Shown here one piece after another: positions 25,253-32,829 of a stretch of 40,913 bases of DNA. This stretch comes from Bradyrhizobium jicamae. GTDB lineage: Bacteria > Pseudomonadota > Alphaproteobacteria > Rhizobiales > Xanthobacteraceae. The DNA is taken from assembly GCF_001440395.1 (NCBI RefSeq), contig NZ_LLXZ01000009.1, positions 1 through 40,913 of the forward strand. Reading direction: 5' to 3'. Each line of letters begins with the position of its first letter. Position 1 is the first letter of the stretch. Both the position numbers and the translations under genes were made by a program. The notes below the pieces were generated by a model. That model did no database searches. It was not told the origin of the DNA and saw only the letters and a list, made by a program, of their open reading frames with translations.

Positions 25253-25951
25253 TCCTTTACGATTCGCTACTCTTCGCCTCGCGTTGTTATAGTCATCCTT
25301 GCACTTATCGCTGCAATACTTTGCGCCCGACTTTCTGCTGAACAAATTGTCGCAAGCGTCACATGCGAAAGTGTTTACCCCACGACTGATGCTGTCAAGC
25401 AATTGTAGTTTTAGCGCGTCAAGCAAGCACTTGGGTCGAAGGCTCATCCGAACGCCATCCACCGGATCTGCCTCGATATCCATCGCGCAAAGAGGCGATT
25501 TCACTCCCAATTCCTGAATCAGCGCTTGCAGCTGGGGCGACTTTTTTGCGTGATATCGCAAAATGTGAGCGCACCAAGCAGCTTCCTTCAAACATCGATC
25601 GATTTGATCTCCGGGCACATAAACAAACTCGGCCAATTTTCTTCCATTCATCAGCAAAACGCTGCTGGTGAAATGGGGCTTAGCCGACGAGCGCGTGAGC
25701 CCCTCGTCTGTCAACGGTCCGTAATGCCCCACAAATTCAAATAAAGCTTGCTCGCTTTTGACGTTAGCAAAGACCCGATAGAGATCGGGATATCTCTTGA
25801 GTGGATAATACTCGTCGCCGGATTCGGCAGTTGTAATTATCCGACGCCCAAATTCCCAACGCTTACCGTCGTCACCTGTAAACCCGCATGGCTCGACAAT
25901 TTCATAGTGGGAATGCCGAGTCCAAACAAACTCCAAAAGCCGATTAAACAC
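25247..25951 (-). CDS. Hypothetical protein with C-terminal CGNR-like zinc finger
   Basis: A 234-residue protein starting at a GTG, preceded by AGGAGC about 14 bases upstream. The first 180 residues match no family I know. Residues about 198-228 form a zinc-ribbon/CGNR-like finger: two cysteines in FACDACDNLF and two in GAKYCSDKCKDDY, followed by an arginine-rich ARRRVAN. Such fingers bind DNA in stress-type regulators. The gene converges on the integrase and their ends overlap by six bases, with no room for a terminator. It could be a regulator or defence protein of the integrated element. Confidence 0.75.
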   Translation of the reverse strand: MFNRLLEFVWTRHSHYEIVEPCGFTGDDGKRWEFGRRIITTAESGDEYYPLKRYPDLYRVFANVKSEQALFEFVGHYGPLTDEGLTRSSAKPHFTSSVLLMNGRKLAEFVYVPGDQIDRCLKEAAWCAHILRYHAKKSPQLQALIQELGVKSPLCAMDIEADPVDGVRMSLRPKCLLDALKLQLLDSISRGVNTFACDACDNLFSRKSGAKYCSDKCKDDYNNARRRVANRKGL

Positions 25952-26067
25952 GGATCACACGCTCCTAACACGGTTTGCCGTGTAGTTCCCCTGGGCATCA
26001 AGCGAACGAGTATGCGTCTCCATGCTTTCGAGCATGACACCGCAATTTCTTGACGTCGGAGGACTAC

Positions 26068-26328
26068 ATGAGCACTTCGCTGACCAAAATCAAAGAAGAC
26101 GCAGCGCCTACATCCAAGCTGCGCCGACTGATTTCTATCATCGGTCCGAACGGCCCGATACCGGTTTCCCGCTCCACTTGGTGGGCAGGAGTTAAGTCCG
26201 GTCGTTTTCCAGCGCCATTGTCCCTCGGGGGCCGCCTGACCGTCTGGCGAGACGAAGACATTCGTAAGCTGATCGAGGAGGGGATTCCGAGAGCCGGTTT
26301 GGCCACCAAGAGTGGGGACCGGTCATGA
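26068..26328 (+). CDS. AlpA-type helix-turn-helix regulator/excisionase
   Basis: An 86-residue protein with the MerR-like winged helix of AlpA/excisionase proteins: PVSRSTWWAGVKSGRFPAPL followed by GGRLTVWRDEDIRKLIEEG. The ATG at 26068 is chosen because GGAGG lies five bases upstream (26058-26062); a start six codons earlier lacks this. AlpA proteins activate integrase genes or assist excision. Its stop overlaps the start of the next gene by ATGA (26325-26328), so it is the first member of the DNA-modification operon and a candidate controller of it. Confidence 0.85.
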   Translation: MSTSLTKIKEDAAPTSKLRRLISIIGPNGPIPVSRSTWWAGVKSGRFPAPLSLGGRLTVWRDEDIRKLIEEGIPRAGLATKSGDRS

Positions 26329-27347
26329 TCTTCGCGAACAACGATGCCGCGGGGCAACCCCAGCGCACTGATGACGCTTTAGTGCAGGGCGGCACGGCTA
26401 TGGAATCACACTCGTACGTTACTGAGTCGGATGCAGTTGATGCCGCCGATCGGGTTGCTGATCATTGGGTCAACGCTGCGAAGTCCCTCGTTCAGGCTTG
26501 CGCGCTCCTTGTCCGGGGGCTGAATTTCTTTGCCAAAGACCCCGAGAAGCTCGATGTCTTCCTGGCGCGCTTAGTCGCCAAACGAGTGTTCTCTGAAAAT
26601 GATGTACTCGCGCGCCTAAAGGCCAATGGCAAGCTCGCGATGCTGGGAAAGATCGGTCGCAATGCCGAGACCCTCTTGCAACCGTCCGTTTTGTGCCTGT
26701 TGCCTGCGCATTACTCGATCATTTACCAGATCTGCCTCTTGGTCGAAGAGGTCGGCTGCGAGCGAGCAAAGGCCGAGCTGGCTGCATATTCCGATATAGC
26801 GCGCGAAGACGTGCTCAAGATGCGCGCCGCGTTAAAGGCGCCCGATACAACACCGGAACCTGTCGCGCCAGTAACGGTTGATGGTTTCGCGGCTCAGCTC
26901 TTCGCGGTCCGCTTTACGACGCAAAGCGTGCGGTCGTTCGCGAGCGACTATGCGAGCATCGACACGCTGGATCAATGTCTCCGCCGGCCTCAACCGGCTG
27001 ACAACGCGGGGCTGGTGGCGATTGTCCCTATACTGGCGCTTGGCACCTTCGAACGCGAGTTCATGCCGCTCCTGGGTTTTGACGGGCCCGACCACCTGTT
27101 TTTCGGCACCGCCCCGAACCAACCAGAAATCACCGATCTTGACGTCATCGTTGTCGCCAAACGCGGTGGTTTCCGACCTGAGCTTTTGACTGCCTTTCCG
27201 TCAGATGCAGGCAGCGTCCTCAAGCTGGCCGAGTTCTTTTTTCCTGGCTGCGACGTCAAGTGTCAGCTGTTCGCTGACGCACGAGCCAGCGGCTGGTCGA
27301 CGCTCATCGGCGACGAAAACTGGATCGAAAAGCCGAGCGTCCGATGA
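26325..27347 (+). CDS. Unknown protein of the proposed DNA carboxymethylation operon
   Basis: A 340-residue protein I do not recognise. Residues about 40-160 are helical (AADRVADHWVNAAKSLVQAC, HYSIIYQICLLVEEVG). After a proline-rich linker at about 170-180 comes an alpha/beta part with AIVPILALGTFEREFMPLLG and PEITDLDVIVVAKRGG, ending GWSTLIGDENWIEK. The D-L-D-V-I-V-V-x-K string slightly recalls a PD-(D/E)XK core, but the rest of that fold is not evident. It overlaps both neighbours by ATGA (26325-26328 and 27344-27347), so it is translated with the methyltransferase fusion. Candidate roles are a partner of the PP-loop domain, a target-recognition subunit or a cognate restriction factor. Confidence 0.85.
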   Translation: MIFANNDAAGQPQRTDDALVQGGTAMESHSYVTESDAVDAADRVADHWVNAAKSLVQACALLVRGLNFFAKDPEKLDVFLARLVAKRVFSENDVLARLKANGKLAMLGKIGRNAETLLQPSVLCLLPAHYSIIYQICLLVEEVGCERAKAELAAYSDIAREDVLKMRAALKAPDTTPEPVAPVTVDGFAAQLFAVRFTTQSVRSFASDYASIDTLDQCLRRPQPADNAGLVAIVPILALGTFEREFMPLLGFDGPDHLFFGTAPNQPEITDLDVIVVAKRGGFRPELLTAFPSDAGSVLKLAEFFFPGCDVKCQLFADARASGWSTLIGDENWIEKPSVR

Positions 27348-29419
27348 TTGAAAATCTGCGCAATATTCTCCGGGCCGAGGTTCTGGCGCGAAGCTCTGCC
27401 AGCCACGTCGGCCTTATGCTGTCTGGAGGTGCCGACAGCTTCGTGGTCGGTTTCGTCTGCGAGGAGGTCGGCAAGAAGGTTGTTGCCTATACATACGAAC
27501 TGGACGGGGTTCCCTCTTCTGAGCGTCCAGCCGCAGAAGCGATAGCCCGCCACATGGACTGGCCGCTTCGGGTCGTCCAAGTGCCAACCGCCGGTTTGAG
27601 GTCGGCTTTTCTGCGGTTGGCGATCGAACACGGCTGCTCAAAGAAGACCCAGTTCGAGGTCACGTATCCGATTGCGCACTTGATACCGGCCATCTTGGAG
27701 ACCGATATCTTTACCGGTTGGAATTTTGACGATCACTACGGCAACACCCGAGAAGATATCCTGGAAATCTCCAGGCTTAAGCGGGCGGGCTACTCCGACG
27801 CCGAACTCAAGGCCCACTTCGACGCCTCTCGTGCTGCAAAGTATGCCAGGTCCGATTCAATGAATTCTCCCGATACGTTCTGGTTCGCCAACCGAATTGC
27901 ATCGGCGCTTGGTAAGCGCCTGATCGATCCCTCCACGGCAAAATCGGTCCGCAAGTTCTTCCGTCGGTTTTCCCATGACGAGTTGTCGTCTATCGAAAAA
28001 CCCTTCATCCGGGAGATTTTCGCCGACGCTTTTGCTCGCCTTCCTTCGGGACTGATCGCCAAGGGCGTCAAGCTTCAGAAGGGCGGCGGAGTCCATAAGC
28101 TGTTTAGGACTCTAATCGACGATCCAGCGATCAATCGGTTCGAAAAGGCATACACGACGGTGAGCGCACTCTGCGAGCGTTGGGCCGCGGAAGTGCGCGA
28201 GAATCCAGATCAGTATCTGGAAGAACTGACCACGGTGCCGCCACTGCGGAAAGCCACCGTCATCGAAGCGCGAGGCACTAACGTTCGTCGCCCATCAATG
28301 GCCGACGTACGCAAGGCATCGCTGCGCAACTGTTTTACGGTGATTTCCCTGTTCGCGGGTGGCGGCGGGTCTTCGATGGGATATCGGTTGGCGGGCGGCA
28401 ACATCAGGGCAATCAATGAATTCGTCGCGGAAGCCGCTCGCAATTATTCGAAGAACTTCCCGGAAACGGTTGTCGATACCCGGGACATCCGAGACATCAT
28501 TCGCTATCCCGCGGACATCCTCGCCTTCCTGGCGTTGGTTGGCCTGGGCGCGGGCGAGCTGGACATACTGGACGGATCGCCACCCTGTTCCGAATTCAGT
28601 ACCGCCGGAAACGGACCGACCGAGCCCGGCATGCTGAAGGCGTACTCGGATCGGGCGCAAAAGGATATCTCGCTGCTTCCTTTTGAGTTCGCCAGATTCG
28701 CGCTGATCGCTCGGCCCAAAGTCATCGTGATGGAAAACGTCCCTGCTCTCGCCTCGCGCGGAAAGGCAATTTTCGAAAGCTTGCTCGGGATGTTGAGTAC
28801 AGAGTACGTGGTAACCTCGCGAGTGCTGTCCGCGAACGACTACGGCGTGCCGCAGAAGCGCCGTCGATTGTTCGTCCTTGGCATCAGGAAGGACGTCGCC
28901 GAAGTTGTCGGGGTCACGAGCGAGTTCGGAGCGTCGCTGCTTTTTCCGAATCCGACGCATACCGGCGTGACGATTCGAGACGCCTTCGCTGGGCTTGAGC
29001 AGTCGGCCGAAGACGTTCGCCCTTGGCTGACCTCCGCACAAATAACCACGATCGCGACAGCAGCCGCAAGGCTACCAAAGAATCCGCCTCGTCTGTTGCG
29101 TCCCAATCACATCGGTCAATCGGTCACACGCAACTATACGCTCACTAGGTGTTCCTTCGACCTCCCCGCACCGACGCTGACAGTCACGGGGCAACAGCCG
29201 AGTGGGCTAGCCGGCGCTATTCACCCTGAATACGACCGCAAGTTCACGATACCCGAACTCAAACGTCTAACCGGCCTGCCCGACGCTTTCGTGCTCACGG
29301 GCACACTTGGCCAAGCGGCCGAACGAATTTGCCGCATGGTGCCGCCATTTATCACCGAGGCGATCGCCGAAAGCATCTACCGGAAAATCCTACTTCCCTA
29401 CGCAAAGGCCAAGAAATGA
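27344..29419 (+). CDS. Asparagine-synthetase-like PP-loop domain fused to DNA cytosine-C5 methyltransferase, carboxy-SAM-type
   Basis: A 691-residue fusion. Residues 1 to about 300 are an asparagine-synthetase-type ATP pyrophosphatase domain: PP-loop SGGADS at 27-32 and TGWNFDDHYGN at about 127. It has no N-terminal glutamine amidotransferase. Residues about 333-691 are a complete cytosine-C5 methyltransferase: motif I FAGGGGSSMGYRLAG at 337-351, motif IV GSPPCSEFS with nucleophile Cys415, motif VI MENV, motif VIII PQKRRRLF and motif X near 660-670. Motif X reads RICRMVPP, where the family has I-G-N-x-V-P-P, so the conserved Asn is Arg664. An engineered basic residue at that Asn is known to let a C5 methyltransferase use carboxy-SAM. 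It overlaps both neighbours by ATGA. I infer that it writes 5-carboxymethylcytosine and then amidates it. Confidence 0.9.
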   Translation: MIENLRNILRAEVLARSSASHVGLMLSGGADSFVVGFVCEEVGKKVVAYTYELDGVPSSERPAAEAIARHMDWPLRVVQVPTAGLRSAFLRLAIEHGCSKKTQFEVTYPIAHLIPAILETDIFTGWNFDDHYGNTREDILEISRLKRAGYSDAELKAHFDASRAAKYARSDSMNSPDTFWFANRIASALGKRLIDPSTAKSVRKFFRRFSHDELSSIEKPFIREIFADAFARLPSGLIAKGVKLQKGGGVHKLFRTLIDDPAINRFEKAYTTVSALCERWAAEVRENPDQYLEELTTVPPLRKATVIEARGTNVRRPSMADVRKASLRNCFTVISLFAGGGGSSMGYRLAGGNIRAINEFVAEAARNYSKNFPETVVDTRDIRDIIRYPADILAFLALVGLGAGELDILDGSPPCSEFSTAGNGPTEPGMLKAYSDRAQKDISLLPFEFARFALIARPKVIVMENVPALASRGKAIFESLLGMLSTEYVVTSRVLSANDYGVPQKRRRLFVLGIRKDVAEVVGVTSEFGASLLFPNPTHTGVTIRDAFAGLEQSAEDVRPWLTSAQITTIATAAARLPKNPPRLLRPNHIGQSVTRNYTLTRCSFDLPAPTLTVTGQQPSGLAGAIHPEYDRKFTIPELKRLTGLPDAFVLTGTLGQAAERICRMVPPFITEAIAESIYRKILLPYAKAKK

Positions 29420-30102
29420 CCAAGCCCATTAGAGATTTCTCGTTTGGAGAACACGCCGTGACGTTTGATCGGCACATCAAAGATTCGATCCCGGGCTATG
29501 CCAATCTGGTTAGTCGGATTCTGCGGGACTCGCGGCGATTCGTTCAACCCCATACGACCGTGTATGACCTCGGCTGCTCTTCGGGCCGGACGTTGGCGAA
29601 AATCAGCCGCGTGAACAGTTCCTCGCGGAACGGCGTGAGGTACATCGGGATCGATTGCGAACCGGGCTTTGAGCCGCTGTGGCGCAAACGTCGAGCGTCG
29701 GGCCTGCGGTTCGAAACCGGGGATGCGCGCGTATTGCCGCTGGAGAACGCTTCTCTAATCATAGGCCAGTTCATCGTGCAGTTCATTCCGCCGATGGACA
29801 AACGAGCTTTGCTGCGCCGCATCCATGATAGTCTGGTTGAAGGGGGCGCGTTCATGATCGCGGAGAAAACTTTGGCCGAGACACCAAGGCTGCAAGACGC
29901 TGTGACTTTTTCCTACTATGATTACAAATTGGAGCGCGGCTTTACGGCCGAGCAGATCCTCGTCAAGGAACGCCAGCTGCGCGGACAGATGACCTGCATG
30001 AGTGAGGCCGAACTGCGAGGGGCCCTTAGGGAAGCGGGATTTACCGAGATGGAAAGGATTTGGGGTGAAGCACCATTCGCCGCATTTCTGGCGCTAAAAT
30101 AA
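29416..30102 (+). CDS. CmoA-family carboxy-S-adenosyl-L-methionine synthase homologue
   Basis: A 228-residue class I SAM-binding protein that aligns over nearly its whole length with E. coli CmoA (247 aa) as I remember it. Shared segments are IPGYANL (about 25-31; CmoA VPGYSNI), RFVQPHTTVYDLGCSSG (41-57; CmoA RFVQPGTQVYDLGCSLG), FIVQFIPP (CmoA FTLQFLEP), EGGAFMIAEK (CmoA PGGALVLSEK) and a C-terminal part from DYKLERGF to EAGF that aligns without gaps. CmoA converts SAM and prephenate to carboxy-SAM, used by CmoB on tRNA. No cmoB-like gene is here. The ATG at 29416 overlaps the methyltransferase stop (ATGA), so the cofactor synthase is coupled to the DNA enzyme. Confidence 0.9.
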   Translation: MTKPIRDFSFGEHAVTFDRHIKDSIPGYANLVSRILRDSRRFVQPHTTVYDLGCSSGRTLAKISRVNSSSRNGVRYIGIDCEPGFEPLWRKRRASGLRFETGDARVLPLENASLIIGQFIVQFIPPMDKRALLRRIHDSLVEGGAFMIAEKTLAETPRLQDAVTFSYYDYKLERGFTAEQILVKERQLRGQMTCMSEAELRGALREAGFTEMERIWGEAPFAAFLALK

Positions 30103-30114
30103 GGGCCCGCGGTT

Positions 30115-30157
30115 GACAATAGCCTCATTCCAAAGAGGCTTCCCGTAGGAAATTGTC
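30115..30157 (+). terminator. Candidate hairpin after the modification operon
   Basis: A perfect 6-base stem agcctc/gaggct (30121-30126 with 30135-30140) is nested inside an outer pairing gacaat/attgtc (30115-30120 with 30152-30157). It starts 13 bases after the last stop. There is no U-tract, so it may be a processing or weak termination hairpin. Confidence 0.4.
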
Positions 30158-30629
30158 CGCCATGCGTACGATTTTTACTCGGTAAAACCCTCAATTTCCC
30201 TGCTGGTTTGTGGCATCGCCAGATTGAGTCATCGGTACAAGCAAGCAGTGTTAGCTTTCAGATTCCAACGAAAAACTCTTGGTCGCCAGCGTTCTCCTTG
30301 AGGGGGATCCTAAATCGGCTACCCCCACCCCGCGATGCAGATCGATTCAAATCTGACGTAAGCGGCCTTCCCCGGCTGCCTTATTGCGAACGTCGTAAGC
30401 ATCCACTGCGCAATCGTCGACTCATCCTAGATCTACGCAATATTCTGACGATCGACGGCATAAGGCGGCGCAACAGTCGCTATTCTACAACCGGCGACAG
30501 AGATCCTCTCGCCAACGCTGACGAGAAGCAAGAACCAGCAACGAAAAGCTGATGCGTTTTCGCGTGCGTCTCGAATAGCGGCTCTATCGAACGTCGATAG
30601 GGTGTTGATTGGTCATGAGGAGAAATCAA
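30158..30629. other. Intergenic region with one repeat copy
   Basis: About 470 bases holding the first 54-base repeat (30273-30326) and no recognisable gene. The ribosome site of the CoiA-like pseudogene (gaggag) lies at its right end. Confidence 0.4.
30273..30326 (+). repeat. 54-base direct repeat, copy 1
   Basis: Begins aaactcttggtcgc and ends ggctaccccc. It matches 32070-32123 with few mismatches in the same orientation. The core has a run of G and a run of C about 15 bases apart that could form a short hairpin. Confidence 0.8.
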
Positions 30630-31412
30630 ATGAAATTTGCCGCTGTTGATGGAATGCGTCGCGAGGCGCAGCGTGGGTTGCTGGGCGGATGTCCAGATTG
30701 TGGAGCTATCGTAATCGCAAAGTGCGGCCATGTCAGAGTACCGCATTGAGCCCATCAAGGAATTCGTACCTGCGATCCTTGGTGGGAACCCGAGACGGAA
30801 TGGCATCGCACTTGGAAAAACTGCTTCCCCGAGGATTGGCAGGAAATCAGTCATACCTCGATAACTGGTGAAATCCATCGCGCCGACGTAAAAACCGAGA
30901 AGGGCTTAGTGCTGGAATTTCAGCACTCCATTCTGAATCAGGACGAGCGGGAGTCACGAGAACGATTTTATCCGAAGAATGGTCTGGGTCATCCACCGTC
31001 TAAGACGTGAGCGCAGGATAAGGCGCGATTCTTTGCGACGCTTCGCGGACCGCTAGGCGTCTACTCCAAACTTCCTATGTATTCCAGTCTACGAAGCGAG
31101 AGTGCCCTCTTGCGCGACTGGGGCGCTAGCCGCGTACCGGTTTACTTCGATTTTGGTTGTGACGAGGCGGACGATACTCCGCAACTCAACAAGAGCGCAC
31201 TCTGGCGACTCAACCCGGATGCTAGTGGTGGACGAGCCTCGGCGTACCTTTCTCCCGTAGCGAGAGCGGAGTTTCTGAGCGCTCACCTTGATGGATTGGA
31301 TTTCGAAGAGATGTTCAAGCAGGTGATAGAGCGCGATTTGAGTTACTACGCTCGACTCCAAGTCGCCAGGCCCCGGATACACGGTCCATATGATCGGCGT
31401 CCCCGTTTTTAG
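30630..31412 (+). pseudogene. Degraded CoiA-like competence protein gene
   Basis: Starts at an ATG with a good GAGGAG site (MKFAAVDGMRREAQRGLL, then GGCPDCGAIVIAK with a zinc-ribbon CxxC). One extra A near 30720 shifts the frame. In the next frame a TGA at 30748-30750 stands where Trp is expected. The core then reads ETEWHRTWKNCFPEDWQE, GEIHRADVKTEKGLVLEFQH and ERESRERFY, the CoiA signature including the nuclease-like H-R-A-D-V and E-F-Q-H. Further shifts near 30970 and 31015 lead to a last remnant ending at 31412. At least three lesions make it nonfunctional. Family members act in DNA uptake or processing. Confidence 0.8.
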
Positions 31413-32258
31413 CACTGCTGCAAATCGAGCGTTTGATCTACGATATTGGTGAGAGGCTATGATTGTATCACCTCTCCCCCTCACTTCGTTCGGGTGAGCG
31501 CCCTTCGGCGTAGTTGGGATTTTGTCTGAACGGGATGCCTCGTGTGCGGAAGCAATCATCAACAAGATACGTGCGGCTGCGGCTGAAGACATCACTTTGC
31601 TATCCAGCAAAATGATCCGTGCGTATTACGGCTTTCGGTATCACCGGATCAGAAGAACCACTATCGTGGTCGGGACCGGCAGTGCGGTGAGTCCCTGTTT
31701 ACCTTCTGCTTGTCTACGCAGGGTCTCGGCAAGACCGATCCGACGATCATGCCACCCTTGACGGTTTAAAGCTTTTCCATCTCTCGCCAGGCTTAGTTTA
31801 GCGACCGTGCCTGCTTTGGTCGTTCATTGTCCAAGAAATTCCATCCATGTCACAATGACCGGATGCTCCGACCAGTGTCTCAGCCCACCGGGATTTCCAC
31901 GCGTACTCACCTGTTCGGAAGGGCGTGGGGCGCTGTCATGGGTGCGCCGATACTGAGATGTAGAATATTTAGGGTAGTTTCCGGCACAACTCGGATGGGC
32001 GCCAAGCTTTTATTTCGACGCGTCGAATCCTCATCGGACATGCCAAGAGTGTCTTTTAGGAGCCGACGCAAACTCTTGGTCGCGGGCGTTCTCCTTGAGG
32101 GGGTCCCTAAATCGGCTACCCCCGGGCCTCGTTCGGTGCCGACGGCCCATTATTAAGATTTTCACGGCCAATCATATTGATGTCTGCTCACTGCGTACGA
32201 GACGTCGGCCGAGCATTCGCCTGACTTCCGCAAATGACCTTCCGGACTTTGGCTGCAG
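31413..32258. other. Non-coding stretch with second repeat copy
   Basis: About 850 bases with short frames on both strands that do not resemble proteins. It contains the second 54-base repeat at 32070-32123. Probably decayed DNA. Confidence 0.4.
32070..32123 (+). repeat. 54-base direct repeat, copy 2
   Basis: Partner of 30273-30326, same orientation and 1.8 kb apart, flanking the CoiA-like pseudogene. It may be a dispersed intergenic repeat or recombination scar. Confidence 0.8.
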
Positions 32259-32726
32259 CTACGAACAAGTCCCGCAAGGCGAGCGGCGTCCTTTTGAAGT
32301 GCTGGGCACCTCTACACGCCTCTTCGAGAGGTCATCAAGGATCACGCATTCGGGTCCCGGGCCGCCCGCACATGATGCGTCGCAGCTCGCGACGAAGGCT
32401 GCGATACTGCGCTCCAATGCCTTGAGTTCTGCCAGCTTAGCCCGCACCGCGATCAAGTGCTCCTGTGCAAGGTCGCGGGCATGAACGCAGGACTGTGTGG
32501 GGTCCTGCATCAACTCCACCAGTGAACGCACCTGCTCGATCGAGAAGCCAAACTCGCGGCAGCGGCGGATAAAGGTCAGCCGTTTCACGTCGGCATCGCT
32601 ATAGACGCGCTGACCACCGGCCTGACGGTCGGCCGACCGCAACAATCCAATTTCCTCATAATAACGGATCGTAGGGGCGTTGGTGCCGGTTCGTTTCGCG
32701 AGCGCGCCGATCTTCAGGCCGTCCAT
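32259..32726 (-). CDS. MerR-family metal-responsive regulator
   Basis: A 155-residue MerR-type regulator. The N-terminal winged helix reads LKIGALAKRTGTNAPTIRYY then EEIGLL, followed by the dimerisation helix and a C-terminal metal loop with cysteines in QSCVHARDL and ASCDASCAGGPGPEC. This layout fits thiophilic metal sensors (Hg, Pb, Cd or Zn). The ATG at 32724-32726 is chosen because the helix-turn-helix begins there; the frame is open upstream. It is divergent from the MerT-like gene, with a MerR-type promoter between them. Metal identity cannot be settled from sequence. Confidence 0.88.
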   Translation of the reverse strand: MDGLKIGALAKRTGTNAPTIRYYEEIGLLRSADRQAGGQRVYSDADVKRLTFIRRCREFGFSIEQVRSLVELMQDPTQSCVHARDLAQEHLIAVRAKLAELKALERSIAAFVASCDASCAGGPGPECVILDDLSKRRVEVPSTSKGRRSPCGTCS

Positions 32727-32755
32727 CGTATTGATTTCTCTGCAAATCTTTTCGC

Positions 32756-32786
32756 TTGAACCTCTAGTTACTTGAGGAGGTACGGT
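32756..32786 (+). promoter_or_regulatory. MerR-type promoter with 19-base spacer and operator dyad
   Basis: The -35 element ttgaac (32756-32761) and -10 element tacggt (32781-32786) are separated by 19 bases, the overlong spacing typical of MerR-activated promoters. The spacer holds the dyad cctc-tagttactt-gagg. It reads towards the MerT-like gene. Confidence 0.75.
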
Positions 32787-32829
32787 TAGTGCAAGCTTGG
32801 TTCTAATCACCTTCTGGAGAGATTCTTCC

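Noticed and set aside
26325..27347. Restriction endonuclease partner of the methyltransferase
   Set aside because: A D-L-D-V-I-V-V-x-K string recalls a PD-(D/E)XK core, but the flanking elements of the fold cannot be recognised, so a nuclease is not called.
27344..28330. QueC- or DndC-like PP-loop enzyme (7-deazaguanine or phosphorothioate DNA chemistry)
   Set aside because: No zinc-binding cysteine cluster of QueC and no DndC/PAPS-reductase features; the second motif and overall layout resemble the asparagine-synthetase branch. No other dnd or deazaguanine genes are present.
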